Source: Patescibacteria group bacterium (GTDB lineage: Bacteria > Patescibacteriota > Patescibacteriia > UBA2591 > UBA6264). From it: a stretch of DNA of 5,052 nucleotides. The notes under the pieces were generated by a model. That model searched no databases and was not told the origin of the DNA. It saw only the letters and a program-made list of their open reading frames with translations. Of the stretch, positions 4,785-5,052 are shown one piece after another; the stretch's first letter is position 1, and each line of letters begins with the position of its first letter. The translations under genes and the position numbers were made by a program. Where the stretch lies: positions 1 to 5,052 of the forward strand of contig JAHIMV010000074.1 in the NCBI GenBank assembly GCA_018896315.1. The letters are read 5' to 3'.

Positions 4785-5052
4785 ATGAACAAAAAAATAA
4801 TTAAACTATTTTTAATTATAACTACGTGTATATTTTTACTAGTGCCGGCTTTAGCTCAAACAGATTTTTCAACTTCTGATAACGGGATTGATGTTTATTT
4901 TTTCTGGGCCCATGGATGTCCTCATTGTTCTGATGAAAAACCGTTTTTAGAAAAATTAGAGCAGAAATACAGTAATTTAAAAGTACATAGTTTTGAGGTA
5001 ACTGGAAGCAAAGAAAACGTTGATTTACTTAAAAAAGCCAGCAAAGAATTAA
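4785..5052 (+). CDS. Partial secreted thioredoxin-like protein (CPHC), possibly continuing into a CcdA-like domain
   Basis: The frame is open from ATG at 4785 to the window end (89 codons). A signal peptide is clear: KK at 3-4, hydrophobic core about 5-20, and likely cleavage after PALA (21-24) before Gln25. The mature part starts a thioredoxin fold, VYFFWAHGCPHCSDEKPFLEKL (37-58) with the redox pair Cys45 and Cys48. EQKYSNLKVHSFEVTGS follows at about 59-75. It would act outside the cytoplasm or anchored in the membrane. Related Patescibacteria proteins that I recall continue with a GVPF cis-proline loop and often a C-terminal CcdA-type membrane domain; neither is visible here. It begins four bases after arsG, so it belongs to the same operon. 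It is a second external thioredoxin-fold partner for the ArsG/CcdA-like protein, or a self-contained DsbD-like unit. It is cut by the window edge. Confidence 0.85.
   Translation, partial: MNKKIIKLFLIITTCIFLLVPALAQTDFSTSDNGIDVYFFWAHGCPHCSDEKPFLEKLEQKYSNLKVHSFEVTGSKENVDLLKKASKEL

Larger units (their letters stand above)
1713..5052 (+). other. ars-type operon transcription unit (continues past window)
   Basis: Six same-strand genes follow a single promoter with an ArsR-type operator. The gaps are -4, 45, 20, 1 and 4 bases. No hairpin followed by a T-run lies between any of them, so one transcript is likely. Only AGG before arsG resembles a Shine-Dalgarno sequence, so translational coupling or Shine-Dalgarno-independent starts are probable. 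The gene order is repressor, cytoplasmic thioredoxin, ArsP-type permease, ArsF-type lipoprotein, ArsG-type CcdA-like protein, and secreted thioredoxin. Confidence 0.75.

Overview
The window looks like part of a Patescibacteria (CPR) chromosome, or a similar small AT-rich bacterial genome. The signs are the low-GC coding style, very short intergenic gaps, a family of small thioredoxin-fold proteins, and a partial ATP-grasp-like protein of a kind I associate with that group. This placement is inference from protein style, not a search. TGA acts as a normal stop: the arsR-like gene ends in the TGA of an ATGA overlap. The genetic code is therefore 11 or similar, not the TGA=Gly code of some CPR lineages.

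Left third (1-1521, minus strand). A class II Fic protein (373-1521) has an intact HPFxxGNGRxGR motif, an N-terminal inhibitory motif and a C-terminal winged helix. It is followed on the same strand by the 5' part of a second gene (1-320) that runs off the window edge and is probably ATP-grasp-like. The Fic gene has a near-perfect sigma70 promoter (TTGACA-N17-TATACT). Three alternating copies of a TTTGTATA box sit on this promoter and look like an operator.

Divergent intergenic region (1522-1826). This 305-base stretch holds the fic promoter and operator. It also holds an opposing promoter (TTGACA 1713-1718) with an ArsR-type operator (ATATCAAT-N4-ATTGATAT, 1740-1759), and a leader with inverted copies of CCCCGTTA/TAACGGGG. 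A further copy of that repeat lies inside the start of the next gene. About 1596-1712 is AT-rich with no gene visible.

Right two thirds (1827-5052, plus strand). A compact six-gene operon, with gaps from -4 to 45 bases, reads: ArsR/SmtB repressor with CC and CVC thiols; 77-aa cytoplasmic thioredoxin-like protein (CPKC); ArsP/DUF318-type permease with an intramembrane CSC; ArsF-family lipoprotein (CWSC thioredoxin fold); ArsG-family CcdA/DsbD-like membrane protein; and the 5' part of a secreted thioredoxin-like protein (CPHC) that leaves the window. The order matches an organoarsenical or metalloid resistance operon (arsR, permease, arsF, arsG). It can also be read as a transmembrane dithiol relay: cytoplasmic thioredoxin to ArsG/CcdA to external thioredoxin-fold proteins, placed next to an efflux permease. 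The ArsR-type repressor would release the operon when a thiophilic metal or arsenical is bound. The chemistry of ArsF and ArsG here is inferred from family resemblance only.
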